A DNA stretch of 64,000 nt from Clostridium punense (GTDB taxonomy: Bacteria; Bacillota; Clostridia; Clostridiales; Clostridiaceae): contig NZ_JAGGLL010000009.1 of assembly GCF_017874425.1 (NCBI RefSeq), positions 1 through 64,000 on the forward strand, written 5' to 3'. Positions within the stretch are counted from its first letter, which is position 1. Each line of letters starts with the position of its first letter. Both the position numbers and the translations under genes were made by a program. The notes beneath the pieces were generated by a model. The model was given only the letters and a program-made list of their open reading frames with translations, searched no databases and was not told the DNA's origin. Of this stretch, positions 46,305-56,129 are shown piece by piece.

Positions 46305-46318
46305 ACTGACTGGTCAGT
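46305..46318. promoter_or_regulatory. TetR-type operator upstream of yhgE/pip
   Basis: A perfect palindrome ACTGAC-TG-GTCAGT lies just upstream of the YhgE gene and matches the TGACTGGTCA-type site used by many TetR/AcrR repressors. The divergence from background AT content and the nearby tetR gene make repression of yhgE likely. Confidence 0.75.
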
Positions 46319-46502
46319 TTAGTTATACTCCTTTTTTTATATGAAGTCAATAGGTTTTTATAAAAATTCTATATAGCCCCTAAATATTCTAATTTTCAAA
46401 TAATTACGCTAATATTAAACATACATATTTCTCTGTTATTTTCCGAATTTCTTCTACCATGAACGCAAAAAAATAATTATCAAAGTTAAATTTCCATATA
46501 AT

Positions 46503-46559
46503 AAAAAAAGCTCTTTATAGGTTATAATTCTACAAAATTGTAACCTACAAAGAGCTTTT
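46503..46559 (-). terminator. Terminator of the tetR-family gene
   Basis: A long stem (AAAAGCTCTTT...TAGGTTA with TAACCTA...AAAGAGCTTTT) begins right at the tetR stop codon. It is followed on the minus strand by a run of seven T residues. Confidence 0.8.
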
Positions 46560-46560
46560 A

Positions 46561-47127
46561 CTAAGCTTTTAATCCTCTTAGACTATATTCAATTAATTCA
46601 TCTACTACATCATCTAAATCTATTCTATCTATGTTAATAACTTCATAAACTGCTGCTGAGCATAAAGTTCCAAAGAAAGCATAAGCCATAAAATAAGCAT
46701 TTCCTTTTCTTATAATTCCAGCATCCATAGCTTCTTGAAAAAACACTTTAATTTCTTCTATGTAAATTCCAAGCTTATTTCTAAGTTCAACCTGTCTAAT
46801 TTCCTGACCCCATAACTGGCTCATTAACACTTTAAAGAAATCCTTATTTCTGTAAAGTATAGCAAGTTGTGCCTTACAAATTATTCTTAACTTTTCTAAG
46901 GGGTCTGTTACAACTTTAATATGTTCCTTTAATTCATCTACTAGTATGCCGAGCCCCTCTTCAATTATAAAATTAAAAATTTCTTCTTTACTTTTAAAAT
47001 GATAATATAAAGTTCCTTTTGCAACTCCTGCAGCCTCTGCGACCTGATCCATTGTGGTACCATTATAGCCTGAATTAGAAAAGGTTTTTATAGCAGCTTC
47101 AAATATAGTCATTTTTGTTTTGTTCAT
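46561..47127 (-). CDS. TetR/AcrR family transcriptional regulator
   Basis: This repressor of about 188 residues has the N-terminal helix-turn-helix ITFEA-type start (TIFEAAIKTFSNSGYNGTTM) and DQVAEAAGVAKGTLYYHFKS, the classic TetR recognition helix. The C-terminal ligand-binding domain (about residues 50-188) is all-helical. ATG 47127 lies 8 nt after GGAGTGA; the earlier in-frame GTG 47136 falls inside that RBS. It is expected to bind the palindrome at 46305-46318 and to control the YhgE/Pip gene downstream. The inducer is unknown. Confidence 0.9.
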   Translation of the reverse strand: MNKTKMTIFEAAIKTFSNSGYNGTTMDQVAEAAGVAKGTLYYHFKSKEEIFNFIIEEGLGILVDELKEHIKVVTDPLEKLRIICKAQLAILYRNKDFFKVLMSQLWGQEIRQVELRNKLGIYIEEIKVFFQEAMDAGIIRKGNAYFMAYAFFGTLCSAAVYEVINIDRIDLDDVVDELIEYSLRGLKA

Positions 47128-47334
47128 TTTTATCACTCCAAATTATAATATAAGGAACTAAAGTTAACTTTAAAATTTATAAAAACTACATTTAATTCCT
47201 TTAAGGTTTTAGGAATTGTTGTGGTAAAACTCCATCTTGAAACCTTATAGACATAAAATCTTATATTATAATAACACAGTTTTCCTTTTAATACTACCTA
47301 GTATAATTTTTTTTAATTGTCTATAAATTTAAAC

Positions 47335-48519
47335 TTACTTATCCATTTCCAGCAATTTAGTGGAAGATGAACTAATGGCAACTGCCCCAATAGGTGCTGT
47401 AATTAAGATTGACAGCACTGCTATAGCTAAAATAACCTCTCCTGAAGCTACCCCTAAAGATAAAGGAATCGCTCCTATAGCTGCTTGTACTGTAGCTTTT
47501 GGGATATACGCTATAATGCAAAATAATCTTTCCTTCCAGTTTAGATCCGTTCCCATGACAGAAATTAAAACCCCAAGGCTTCTTCCGACAAGACCAATTG
47601 AAATAACTAATATGCCCACAGCTCCAGCATTAAGGGCAACACCAATATTAACTTGAGCTCCCACTAATACAAACAAAAGTATCTCAGCAAAAATCCATAT
47701 TTTATTTAACTTTAAAGATAACCTTCTGCCCACTTCAGGCATTTTTTCAAGGATAATAAAACCTATAGTCATTACCCCTAAAAGTCCTGCAATTTCAATT
47801 TTATTTTTTAATAAGTTTTCAATGGCAGTAAGTAAAATAGAAGCTCCTATTATTAATAGCACTTTTTTAGTGTCTCTAATATGGTGCTTTTTAAACATTT
47901 TCACCATTATAAATCCAATAATAGCTCCTGCTACAATACCTAAGATTATGGATATGGGAATCTCCAGTAGTTTTATTCCAATATTCACCTGACTTCCACT
48001 ATATAACCCTAAAAAGGTACTAAATATTGTAATTGCAAATACATCATCAATAGAAGCTCCTGCTAAAATCAAAGTTGGAATTCCTTTATTAGTTCCAATT
48101 TTTCTATCCATAAAGTTTAACATCTGAGGAACTACCACTGCAGGAGATACTGCTGCTAGAATAAATCCCAGTATACCTCCTTGAATAAAGGTAAATCCTA
48201 AAAACTTTATAGAAGCAAAGGCAATAAAAAATCCTTCTACAATACCTGGAATACAACTCATCTTAATAGCAGTTTTCCCTACTTTATTTAAATCCTCTCT
48301 ACTAATTCCAATACCTGCCCTTAATAAAATAATTATAAGTGCAATTTTACGAAAATCAGCAGATGCATTTAAAAGCGATGGTTCCAACAAATTAAACCCA
48401 TAAGGCCCTAATATAACCCCTAGAATTAGCATTCCTAAAAGCCCTGGAAGTTTTATTTTTGTAAAAATTAAATTGGCTAAAAGTCCTAACATTATTATAA
48501 TTCCAAAACTGGTTGCCAT
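47335..48519 (-). CDS. Cation:proton antiporter under a fluoride riboswitch
   Basis: This antiporter-fold membrane protein of about 394 residues has 11-13 helices. It has FTKIKLPGLLGMLILGVILG at the N-terminus, LILLRAGIGISREDLNKVGK, the paired acidic motif LAGASIDDVFAITIFSTFLG (residues about 150-170, CPA2-like) and FVLVGAQVNIGVALNAGAV. ATG 48519 follows AAAGGAGAA; the longer frame runs through the riboswitch. Antiporters of this class are among genes known to sit behind fluoride riboswitches and are thought to help with fluoride or pH stress; direct fluoride transport is not shown. Confidence 0.88.
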   Translation of the reverse strand: MATSFGIIIMLGLLANLIFTKIKLPGLLGMLILGVILGPYGFNLLEPSLLNASADFRKIALIIILLRAGIGISREDLNKVGKTAIKMSCIPGIVEGFFIAFASIKFLGFTFIQGGILGFILAAVSPAVVVPQMLNFMDRKIGTNKGIPTLILAGASIDDVFAITIFSTFLGLYSGSQVNIGIKLLEIPISIILGIVAGAIIGFIMVKMFKKHHIRDTKKVLLIIGASILLTAIENLLKNKIEIAGLLGVMTIGFIILEKMPEVGRRLSLKLNKIWIFAEILLFVLVGAQVNIGVALNAGAVGILVISIGLVGRSLGVLISVMGTDLNWKERLFCIIAYIPKATVQAAIGAIPLSLGVASGEVILAIAVLSILITAPIGAVAISSSSTKLLEMDK

Positions 48520-48545
48520 GGTTTTTCTCCTTTCAAATAAAACGC

Positions 48546-48585
48546 AAAAAATCCTACAGGTATACCCTAAAATATTACCTGTAGG
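48546..48585 (-). terminator. Fluoride-riboswitch terminator
   Basis: A perfect 10-bp stem CCTACAGGTA / TACCTGTAGG is followed on the minus strand by ATTTTTTG. The 5' arm overlaps the aptamer's ACTCCTAC 3' strand, giving mutually exclusive folding. Confidence 0.88.
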
Positions 48586-48630
48586 AGTCATTAGCATATT
48601 GCGGTTATGGTGAACTCCATCACCTTTTAA
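48576..48630 (-). promoter_or_regulatory. Fluoride (crcB) riboswitch
   Basis: On the minus strand GGTGATGGAGTTCACCATAA is followed by CCGCAATATGCTAATGACTC and CTAC. This reproduces the fluoride aptamer: the P1 hairpin GGTGA/TCACC whose loop GGAGT pairs with ACTCC as a pseudoknot, the short GC/GC P2, and the conserved AATGACTCCTA end. Fluoride binding should prevent the terminator and turn the antiporter on. Confidence 0.92.
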
Positions 48631-48850
48631 CTTATAGGCTAATTTTACTACAATAAAAATAAATTGTCTAGTTAAGTTTTAAGCTTCAAGTTTAACTTCC
48701 ATCACGATAAATCACTTATATTTTTAAAATGCATTTTAAAATTATAGCTGAAAATTATTCAACAAAGCTCCAGATCATTTATGCTATAAAGATATATTTT
48801 CAATCCTATAAAGATATATTTTCAATCCTATAAAATAGTTATTTCTTTCA

Positions 48851-50950
48851 CTATATAATAAACTTTTCTATTTCACCTTCTAAGACTACAGCTATCTTAC
48901 TAAGGTTATTTGCCATATTAGATACTCTTGAAACCATAGCTGCTTGCTGTTCTATAGCAGCACTTATCTGCTCAGTTGCTGCAGAAGATTCCATAGAAAC
49001 CGTATTTATATAATTTAGGGCTTCTCCCACTTGTTCTTTATCCTCTAGTGCTTCTGAAACTTCCTCCAGAAGCTTATAAGTTTCCTGTAAAACTTTCTTA
49101 GCTCCTAATGCGTTAGCACCAAAAACCTTCCTTGTTTCTTCCAAAGAGCTATTTGTTTCATAAGCTATAACCTTTGACTTTTCCATATTACTTTTAACCA
49201 TAGTAATACTACCTTGTATTCCATTTATAATTTCCTTAATATTTGTTGCTTCACTCTTGCTTTCTGCTGCTAATTTTCTAACTTCTTCAGCCACCACTGA
49301 AAACCCTCTGCCAGCTTCTCCAGCCCTCGCTGCTTCAATAGCTGCATTTAAAGCAAGAAGATTTATTTGTTCTGTAATTGAATTTATAGTAATTAGTATA
49401 CTCTCAACAGTTTTAGACTTTTCACTTAAATCCTCTATATTTTCACCCATCAACCTATTTGCCTCTGTTGCATAGGAAAACCTATCCACCAAGTTTTTAA
49501 TATTCTTTTCGCCTTCTTCACTTAGCTTAATAGATTCTTTTGCATTATCTTGAACCACTACAGAACCCTCATAGACACTTTTTATTTTTTCCTCTAGATT
49601 ATCCATTTTCTCTGTACACCTTTTGGTGTTTTCTGTTTGATTAGCTTCTCCATGGGCTAACTGCTCTACAGCCCTTGCTACTTCTTGTATTGATGAGGAA
49701 GTTTCCTCAGCAGCAGAAGATAAATTAATAGCCTCTTGAGAAGTTTCTTTTGAAACTCCCATGATACTTTTTATTATGCCCTTTAAAGAGTCCTTCATAT
49801 TTCTTATAGAGGAATTCATTATACCTATTTCATCCTTACTCCTGTCCAAAACCTTTAAGGAGGTAGATTCCCTCAAATTCAGATGTTCTACTGCTTTAAT
49901 ATCTTCTGATAGCTTGGTTATTGGGCTAGCTAACATTTTTCCAATAACTAGAGCAACTATTGAAGCAACTATCAATGCTATAACTACTATAAAAATCGCT
50001 ATATTCATTGATTGTCTAACCCCATTGTAAATTTCACTTTTATCTACAAAGGCATAAATAATAAAATCATTTATTAATCTTCTAAAGGCTATAATTTTGT
50101 TATTATCATCATAACTACTTTCATAGGTTCCTGATAACTGTTTGTCCATTAATGTCACAAGTGAATTATATGCTCCACTATCAACATTCTTTATATTATC
50201 CTTAGAGGTTAGTGAAGGATGGCTTAAAATGTCATAATCTCTAGCTAACATTGCTAAATATCCTGTATTATAAAATCTTTGTTCTTTAACTGTTCCAAAT
50301 AAATTATCATACTTAATATCTATACCCACTACTCCTAACAACTGATTGTCCATATATACTGGTATAACGTAGGATATAATATAAAGGTTAATGTTTTTAT
50401 TAAAATAAGGCTTCATCCACAACCCCTTTTGGGCTTTAATAGGTTCATAATACCAACCAACATGCTCCATATCACTTTTATCATATTGTGTAATATCTGT
50501 TAACTGTTGCTTTATAAAACTCTTAGAGTTTTCCAAGTCTGCATACCATACCCCCTGCTGTTTTCCAAAGGTCTCTGGATTCATAACAAAGTAAATTCCA
50601 AGGCACCCTTTTGTAGTCTCAGCAAAGGTTTTTACATAGTTTTCATTTCTTTTATTAAATTCTTCAACATAACCATCTTTATTGTTATTATAATCCTTAA
50701 AATTAAAGTTTGATAAAAATACATTTTCAAGCTTTGCCGTTGCAGTTTCCACTTCAGTAAGAACCTTATCATATTCAAGTCCCTGTTTCTCCACTGTAAG
50801 TAGAAGTTTTTCTTTCGCTGCCTCTTCAGTAGCACTTTTTTCTCTATAAATTAACACACTTCCTATGGTTACAGATACTAAAAAACACATTATAGTAATG
50901 GAGAAAATAATTTTTGTTTTAATAGTTTTTAGTGTAAGCACACCTTTCAA
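48851..50950 (-). CDS. Methyl-accepting chemotaxis protein with dCache-type sensor
   Basis: This 699-residue transmembrane chemoreceptor has membrane helix 1 at about residues 10-28 and a large periplasmic-side Cache sensor (about 40-300; [40 protein letters not shown]). Helix 2 (about 315-337), a HAMP segment ([20 protein letters not shown]) and the signalling domain with the invariant hairpin tip [20 protein letters not shown] plus [15 protein letters not shown] follow. The start is TTG 50950 behind AGAGGTG; no better ATG exists. A dCache domain usually binds amino acids or organic acids. No che genes are nearby. Confidence 0.9.
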   Translation of the reverse strand: MKGVLTLKTIKTKIIFSITIMCFLVSVTIGSVLIYREKSATEEAAKEKLLLTVEKQGLEYDKVLTEVETATAKLENVFLSNFNFKDYNNNKDGYVEEFNKRNENYVKTFAETTKGCLGIYFVMNPETFGKQQGVWYADLENSKSFIKQQLTDITQYDKSDMEHVGWYYEPIKAQKGLWMKPYFNKNINLYIISYVIPVYMDNQLLGVVGIDIKYDNLFGTVKEQRFYNTGYLAMLARDYDILSHPSLTSKDNIKNVDSGAYNSLVTLMDKQLSGTYESSYDDNNKIIAFRRLINDFIIYAFVDKSEIYNGVRQSMNIAIFIVVIALIVASIVALVIGKMLASPITKLSEDIKAVEHLNLRESTSLKVLDRSKDEIGIMNSSIRNMKDSLKGIIKSIMGVSKETSQEAINLSSAAEETSSSIQEVARAVEQLAHGEANQTENTKRCTEKMDNLEEKIKSVYEGSVVVQDNAKESIKLSEEGEKNIKNLVDRFSYATEANRLMGENIEDLSEKSKTVESILITINSITEQINLLALNAAIEAARAGEAGRGFSVVAEEVRKLAAESKSEATNIKEIINGIQGSITMVKSNMEKSKVIAYETNSSLEETRKVFGANALGAKKVLQETYKLLEEVSEALEDKEQVGEALNYINTVSMESSAATEQISAAIEQQAAMVSRVSNMANNLSKIAVVLEGEIEKFII

Positions 50951-50996
50951 GACTATACACCTCTTTATATAATAAAATGATGAAAATTCTCATTAT

Positions 50997-51095
50997 AGGG
51001 AACCAGAGTTAAAAACTAAGTTATGCATGGGTCCTATCCTGGTTCCCTTAAGGGTTTATGAAGACGAATAAATTCAGATTCCATCATGAAACCCT
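50997..51095 (-). other. Folded 5' leader upstream of the chemoreceptor
   Basis: Two consecutive hairpins lie upstream of the chemoreceptor. AGGGTTTATGA pairs imperfectly with TCATGAAACCCT (51051-51061, 51084-51095). A perfect 10-bp stem AGGGAACCAG / CTGGTTCCCT (50997-51006, 51039-51048) has a 32-nt loop. It does not match the c-di-GMP-I or -II consensus that I know, and it lacks a T-run terminator. It may be a regulatory leader or an unrecognised RNA. Confidence 0.4.
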
Positions 51096-51444
51096 ATAAT
51101 AGAACCATGGCGAATAGTTAACTTGTACATTGTTATCCCTTAGTTCTTCTAAAATTTTTTCAGGATAAACATAGTAACTTTTTCACCCTAAAAGCCTATA
51201 TAAATCTCCATATTACATAATATTTTTATTATATTGATATGTGCTAAAAACCTTGTCCATATAGCAATTTAGATATATTTTATAAAATTTTACTGTGAGA
51301 ATGTAAAACATAATATAAGTTTAAATTACTCCTATAGCACATTGTAAAATATAAACTCTGTATACTGTAATAAAACAAGGTAAAAACTTAAAGTATATAA
51401 AACCTGTAAAAAGTTCTATAATATTATTTATGGGGGTGAAATTA

Positions 51445-52017
51445 ATGGCTTTTATTTCAAAAAAAGAATATAGAGAAGAAGTTCTTACTAAGCGTTCAGA
51501 GGTAGCTATTGCAGTTAGAAACCAGTGGGATGAGATAATTTTCAATAAGTTAATTAACTCTGATTACTATAAAAATTCCTCTGTGATTTTTACCTTTGTA
51601 TCCTTTAAAGATGAAGTTGATTCTCATAAATTTATTGAACATGCCTTAAGAGATGGTAAGAAAATTTGTGTACCTAAAGTTCCTTCAAAAAAGGAGGGCA
51701 TGAAAGTTTACTTTATAAATAACTTTGAGGATTTAAAAAAGGGTTATTTCGACATTCTTGAACCTGTAGAAGGTTGTATTGAAGCTTCTCCAGAAGAAAT
51801 TGATTTTATTCTAATGCCAGGAGTTGCTTTTGATAAGCAAGGAAATAGAATTGGATATGGTGCTGGTTTTTATGATAGATTTCTTTCTCAGCTTAAAAAT
51901 CAAGTTCCTAAAATTGCACTGGCTTATGATTTTCAACTTTATGAAAAAGTACCAGCTGATGAGTTTGATGTTAGAATTGATGGGATTATTACAGAGAAGG
52001 ATTTTATAACTTTTTAG
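51445..52017 (+). CDS. 5-formyltetrahydrofolate cyclo-ligase
   Basis: This 190-residue enzyme converts 5-formyl-THF to 5,10-methenyl-THF with ATP. The signature LMPGVAFDKQGNRIGYGAGF followed by YDRFL (about residues 123-147) is diagnostic. KKEYREEVLTKRSEV at the N-terminus and DVRIDGIITE at the C-terminus also fit. ATG 51445 is 8 nt after GGGGGTG; an earlier in-frame ATG at 51430 precedes the RBS. It is a single gene with its own terminator. Confidence 0.95.
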   Translation: MAFISKKEYREEVLTKRSEVAIAVRNQWDEIIFNKLINSDYYKNSSVIFTFVSFKDEVDSHKFIEHALRDGKKICVPKVPSKKEGMKVYFINNFEDLKKGYFDILEPVEGCIEASPEEIDFILMPGVAFDKQGNRIGYGAGFYDRFLSQLKNQVPKIALAYDFQLYEKVPADEFDVRIDGIITEKDFITF

Positions 52018-52082
52018 GGTAATTTTTACACATATAAATTAAAAAAGGCTGTTTTAAAGTTTATAAAGACTCAAATATTAAT

Positions 52083-52127
52083 AAATCCATGCACAACAGA
52101 GAATTAACCCTTATTATGCATGGATTT
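52083..52127. terminator. Terminator after the cyclo-ligase gene
   Basis: AAATCCATGCA / TGCATGGATTT, an 11-bp perfect stem, lies between convergent genes. T-richness is modest on both sides. Confidence 0.6.
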
Positions 52128-52193
52128 GTTAATACTAACTGATAAATAATTATTTTGTAGACGCTCCCTTACTTTTAGTATCTTAACCTGTTA

Positions 52194-52841
52194 TTATACT
52201 ATGTATTTACTTAAAATTCCTCCATCCATTTCATAAACCTCATCACATAGTATTCTAATATCTTCTGAATTATGGCTTGCTATAATAATTGTTTTGCCTT
52301 CTTCTCTGAGCTCCTTTAATAAAGTTCTAACATCTTCCACTCCACTTTTATCTAGACCATTCATAGGCTCATCTAGTATTAAAATTGATTGATTTTCCAT
52401 TATAGATTGAGCAATGCCAAGTCTTTGCCTCATACCCATGGAATATTTGCCAACCTTTTTATGAGCATCTTTTTCAAGGCCTACTCTTTTAAGTACACTA
52501 TAAATTCCTTTATCATCTATCTTTCTATGAATATTGCTTAAGAATTTTAAATTTTTATATCCACTATAGTTAGGTAAAAATCCTGGCTCTTCAATTATTA
52601 TTCCTAAATCAGAGGGAATATCTATTTCTTTACCCACAATTTTATTATTTACCACAATCTCCCCGCTAGTTACAGGAAAAAAGCCACATATGGACTTAAA
52701 TAATACAGTTTTTCCTGAACCATTCCTTCCAATAATTCCATAGATTTTTCCTGATTGAAAGTTAACTGACACATCATTTAATACTGTATGGTCTTGAAAT
52801 TTTTTCGAAACATTTTTAACTTCAATAATATACTTACTCAT
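52194..52841 (-). CDS. ABC transporter ATP-binding protein
   Basis: This 215-residue nucleotide-binding protein has Walker A GRNGSGKTV (an unusual Val after KT), Q-loop-like EEPGFLPNYSG, signature YSMGMRQR, Walker B ILILDEPMNGLD and H-loop IIIASHN. The MGMRQR signature is typical of ABC-2 export/efflux NBDs of the bacteriocin-immunity or lantibiotic-resistance type. It is the last gene of a four-gene minus-strand operon: lipoprotein, two membrane proteins and this ATPase. RBS GGAGG precedes ATG 52841. The substrate is unknown. Confidence 0.88.
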   Translation of the reverse strand: MSKYIIEVKNVSKKFQDHTVLNDVSVNFQSGKIYGIIGRNGSGKTVLFKSICGFFPVTSGEIVVNNKIVGKEIDIPSDLGIIIEEPGFLPNYSGYKNLKFLSNIHRKIDDKGIYSVLKRVGLEKDAHKKVGKYSMGMRQRLGIAQSIMENQSILILDEPMNGLDKSGVEDVRTLLKELREEGKTIIIASHNSEDIRILCDEVYEMDGGILSKYIV

Positions 52842-52861
52842 AACCTTGCCTCCATTTACAA

Positions 52862-53710
52862 CTAAATCATCTTTTGAACTTCAAGTGATTTTCTTTTTAT
52901 AGAACGTATAGACATAAATATTAACACTGCAATACTTATAATAAAAAAGGCGCATATATACGCTGGACTTGGCTTATTGGATATTCCAGAACTATCAATA
53001 ATGCCTAGCCTCGGAAAGGATACTGGTGAAAACTTTGAAACATAAACAGATCCAAAATCAATAAAAGTATCAAACATCACTATAGTTATTGCTACAATAG
53101 CCCCAACCCCTCTTTTGAAATACATATTTGTTGCAAACATAACAAGACCTAATAATATCCCTACTACCCATTCTAAAATCAAGGAAAGTATCATTGCTTG
53201 AATAGGACTATAGCTTGAAACTATTCTATAACTAACATACTCAATTCTAAATTGAGATCCAGCATTACTATTTGCAAAGGTGGTTAATATTTTTCCCCAT
53301 CCATCACTAAAATACATTACAGGCAAAAGAACTATAATGCATAAGCATACTAAAGTTATTAAATAAATTGCTGTTGCTAAAGCTATATATATTATTTGTC
53401 CTATTGCCCAAGTTGTTTTTTTACTTCTTATGATTACATAGGGCTGAGTGTTGTCCATGAAGGGTGCATCACAAAATAAAAGTATTAATCCTAGCATTAT
53501 ATACCTTTGCAATGTGGAAAAGTTTATCATATGCGGAAATATCCAAGGTGTAACTCTATAACCAAGAGCTTTAGCTGCACTTACATAAGGACTTACATAG
53601 TGCCATGCAAACATAACCATTAAAATTAAAATAACATAAATGCGAGGATTTGCACTCCACTTTCTAATATTATTTGTAGCTATAGAAAAACAGATTTTTA
53701 TATTATTCAT
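52862..53710 (-). CDS. ABC-2-type membrane protein (putative permease)
   Basis: This polytopic membrane protein of about 282 residues has around six to seven hydrophobic helices, including VILILMVMFAWHYV, MLGLILLFCDAPFM and IYIALATAIYLITLVCLCII. The sequence DAPFMDNTQPYVIIRSKKTT resembles ABC-2 permease-like proteins found next to solo NBDs. There are no catalytic motifs. ATG 53710 follows GGAGG at 7 nt; the TTG six bases earlier lies too close to that RBS. It overlaps the upstream permease gene by 8 bp. Confidence 0.7.
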   Translation of the reverse strand: MNNIKICFSIATNNIRKWSANPRIYVILILMVMFAWHYVSPYVSAAKALGYRVTPWIFPHMINFSTLQRYIMLGLILLFCDAPFMDNTQPYVIIRSKKTTWAIGQIIYIALATAIYLITLVCLCIIVLLPVMYFSDGWGKILTTFANSNAGSQFRIEYVSYRIVSSYSPIQAMILSLILEWVVGILLGLVMFATNMYFKRGVGAIVAITIVMFDTFIDFGSVYVSKFSPVSFPRLGIIDSSGISNKPSPAYICAFFIISIAVLIFMSIRSIKRKSLEVQKMI

Positions 53711-54494
53711 TTGCAATCCTCCTCTTTACCTTCCTATTAAATGCCATTCCTAAAAGAAAAGTAATACCTATAATTTTCAAAATACCTACTGTTAATGTTA
53801 ACCACGTGCTGCCACCTATAAAGTTTCCCACTGCCCCATTACAAATTCTTTCAACATTAAACTTAATATGGAAAGCTCCAGCAATGCCTCTATACACATA
53901 TGCAAGTATAAATGGTGAGCTTAATGCCACAAATATATTAGGTATATAAGCTGATATTAATAATCCCACTACAGACCATAAAAACCCCTTTAAAAAACTT
54001 AAGCATATATAAATTGAAAAATATAATATATACTCACCTTGACTTAGTAACTCTCCACCTGTGGTTGCTAAATAGGCATCACTTATTTCCTTAGTTGAAT
54101 CTACCAATGGTCTAAAAAAACTAGCACCAAGAATAAATATTAAGGTTCCAAGGGCTAAAGCTAAACCACCTGTAATAGCACAAGAAAGTACCTTGGACCA
54201 AGAGTATGAACTTACACTTGATCTTACTACTGAGTATTTAATATTCTTACTATTAAAATCCATGCAAAAGCTTGTACTATATGGAATTGTACACATTAAA
54301 ATAAACATTAAGTGGTATACTCCTATAAATCCCACGCTGATTCTATACAAATAGAGTACATCGGAACCAAGTCCAATTTCAGGTTTTATAATCAATAGGT
54401 ACACAAAAACTGTACCCAGTACTCCTGCTAAAAAGCGCCAGGATTTTATTGCTTTATATAGGTCTGTGCTAAACATATTCATAAAATTTCTCAT
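53703..54494 (-). CDS. ABC-2-type membrane protein (second putative permease)
   Basis: This 263-residue protein has about six helices, among them FLAGVLGTVFVYLLII, VGFIGVYHLMFILMCTI, ALALGTLIFILGASFF and LTVGILKIIGITFLLGMAF. The N-terminal FSTDLYKAIKSWRF is typical of ABC-2 permease subunits with a cytosolic amphipathic lead-in. It forms a probable pair with the permease downstream. RBS AAGGAAGAAG precedes ATG 54494, 15 bp after the lipoprotein gene. Confidence 0.72.
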   Translation of the reverse strand: MRNFMNMFSTDLYKAIKSWRFLAGVLGTVFVYLLIIKPEIGLGSDVLYLYRISVGFIGVYHLMFILMCTIPYSTSFCMDFNSKNIKYSVVRSSVSSYSWSKVLSCAITGGLALALGTLIFILGASFFRPLVDSTKEISDAYLATTGGELLSQGEYILYFSIYICLSFLKGFLWSVVGLLISAYIPNIFVALSSPFILAYVYRGIAGAFHIKFNVERICNGAVGNFIGGSTWLTLTVGILKIIGITFLLGMAFNRKVKRRIANE

Positions 54495-54508
54495 TAACTC
54501 TTCTTCCT

Positions 54509-55708
54509 TTACTCAATAAATTCTCCTGTTATCGCATCAATATTTTGAAAAATGTACTCAAAGGTTGGTCCTTGAACCACATTACTTTGTTGTTTTCTCT
54601 CATCATTTTTGAAAATATTTTTTATCTTAAACCTCCATGCAGGTTTAAAATTATATTGAGTTATTGCAAGTCGGCCTTCCCCAATTGTTTGTGTTTCTTT
54701 AATACAAGGAATATATTCTAAGGATATTTCTTCAACTATATTCTCATCTGTTAAGATTATATCTTTATATTTACTTTTTAATTTTTTTAAAGCTTCCTTG
54801 TATGTAATTAGGTTTTTTACCTCTCCTAGCTTACCAGTTTCTTCATATATTCTCTCATTTACCTTAACTGAATCTACACCATCTTTATTCACCCAAAATA
54901 CTATTTCTGAGCCTGCCACACTATACGAAGTTTTCTTATCCTCATACCCAACTGATGCAACTGGTATATCTGCTAACTTAGTTTTGAATATAATATAGTA
55001 ACCCTCATCTTCTTTCTCCCATTTTTCCTTTGCATAAAATTTACCTCGTTTGATTAGTTCCTTAATATCCTCCTCTTTTGCAACCTCATCATATTTTTTT
55101 TGTAAGTTTTCATAGTCCAAAGCATATATTTCAGGATTTTCTACATATAAAATATTTAAATCCTCCATTATTCTTTTACACTGCTTTACGGCATCTACAC
55201 TACTCATGAAATCTAATTCTTTCTTTTGGAACACTTCTTTATTTGGTCTCTCTATCTGATTATGACCACAGAAATCTGCAGCTACTAAACCTATAGTATC
55301 AAAAACTTTACTACTTATATCAAACCTTCCGTATTCATCAGCGAACACAGACTTTCCATTACATTTTCCAGACCTTAGATTATTGTCTTCTCTCTCGATT
55401 TGTATATTAACCTCTCCCATTACCACCTTCACAACATTTTCTAAACTAAATTTTTGAGCAATGCCACTAAGCACTTGCGCTGAGCTTTTATCTGCGGACT
55501 TAATTGTGGCATCAACCCTCATATTCTCTAAAAACTCATCCTTATATCTTCCATCACTACTACCGCCTTCATTAGTCTCTACTTTACTAACTTCTAAACC
55601 CTTTTCACTTTTCTTATTCCCCATTTCCTCCTTAAAACACCCAGTAAATACGCTAACTGTTGTAAGCACAGCCATGAGACAAGCAATTTTTTTAACTGTG
55701 AATTTCAT
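54509..55708 (-). CDS. Lipoprotein of the ABC operon
   Basis: This protein of about 399 residues has a lipoprotein signal (residues 1-25, MKFTVKKIACLMAVLTTVSV with lipobox FTGC). The mature part starts with a charged, flexible stretch (KSEKGLEVSKVETNEGGSSD) followed by a globular region with no motif I can name. It is the first gene of the four-gene operon. Surface anchoring suggests a role in sensing, substrate capture or assembly for the exporter. ATG 55708 follows GGAGGGGTG. I do not recognise a named family. Confidence 0.75.
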   Translation of the reverse strand: MKFTVKKIACLMAVLTTVSVFTGCFKEEMGNKKSEKGLEVSKVETNEGGSSDGRYKDEFLENMRVDATIKSADKSSAQVLSGIAQKFSLENVVKVVMGEVNIQIEREDNNLRSGKCNGKSVFADEYGRFDISSKVFDTIGLVAADFCGHNQIERPNKEVFQKKELDFMSSVDAVKQCKRIMEDLNILYVENPEIYALDYENLQKKYDEVAKEEDIKELIKRGKFYAKEKWEKEDEGYYIIFKTKLADIPVASVGYEDKKTSYSVAGSEIVFWVNKDGVDSVKVNERIYEETGKLGEVKNLITYKEALKKLKSKYKDIILTDENIVEEISLEYIPCIKETQTIGEGRLAITQYNFKPAWRFKIKNIFKNDERKQQSNVVQGPTFEYIFQNIDAITGEFIE

Positions 55709-56129
55709 TAACACCCCTCCAATAGACTTTTGTAAAGAACTTTATTAAATTTTCTATTATTACTATGATAAAAAAAGTCCTGTCGATAAATAAATTTTAA
55801 CATACATTCCCAGCATAATATGTCATAATTTACTATTCATATAAAGTTATTATCTATAAAATGCTACAAATTCCACATTCTTTGTTAACTATTGCCATGC
55901 TATTTTATAGAAAGCAACATTTTTTGGTATAATTTTTCCTCATATTTTAACACAAATTAATATTTATTATTGTTTCTATACTGTTCTTTACCTCAGGCTA
56001 ATCTTTTATTTTGTATTACATAAAGTTTAAATTCATGATATTCATATATTTACTACCAATACTTTGTTTCATTTTTCTACGTGACTACTACATATATACT
56101 TTTACTTTCCCACTTTTTAAAATTTAATG
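55709..56129. other. AT-rich intergenic region
   Basis: Nothing coding is evident here. The promoter for the minus-strand lipoprotein operon must lie near 55740-55900, but I cannot fix its boxes. Confidence 0.35.

Noticed and set aside
50951-51100. c-di-GMP riboswitch upstream of the chemoreceptor
   Set aside because: The conserved GEMM-I and class II motifs are not present; kept only as an unassigned folded leader.
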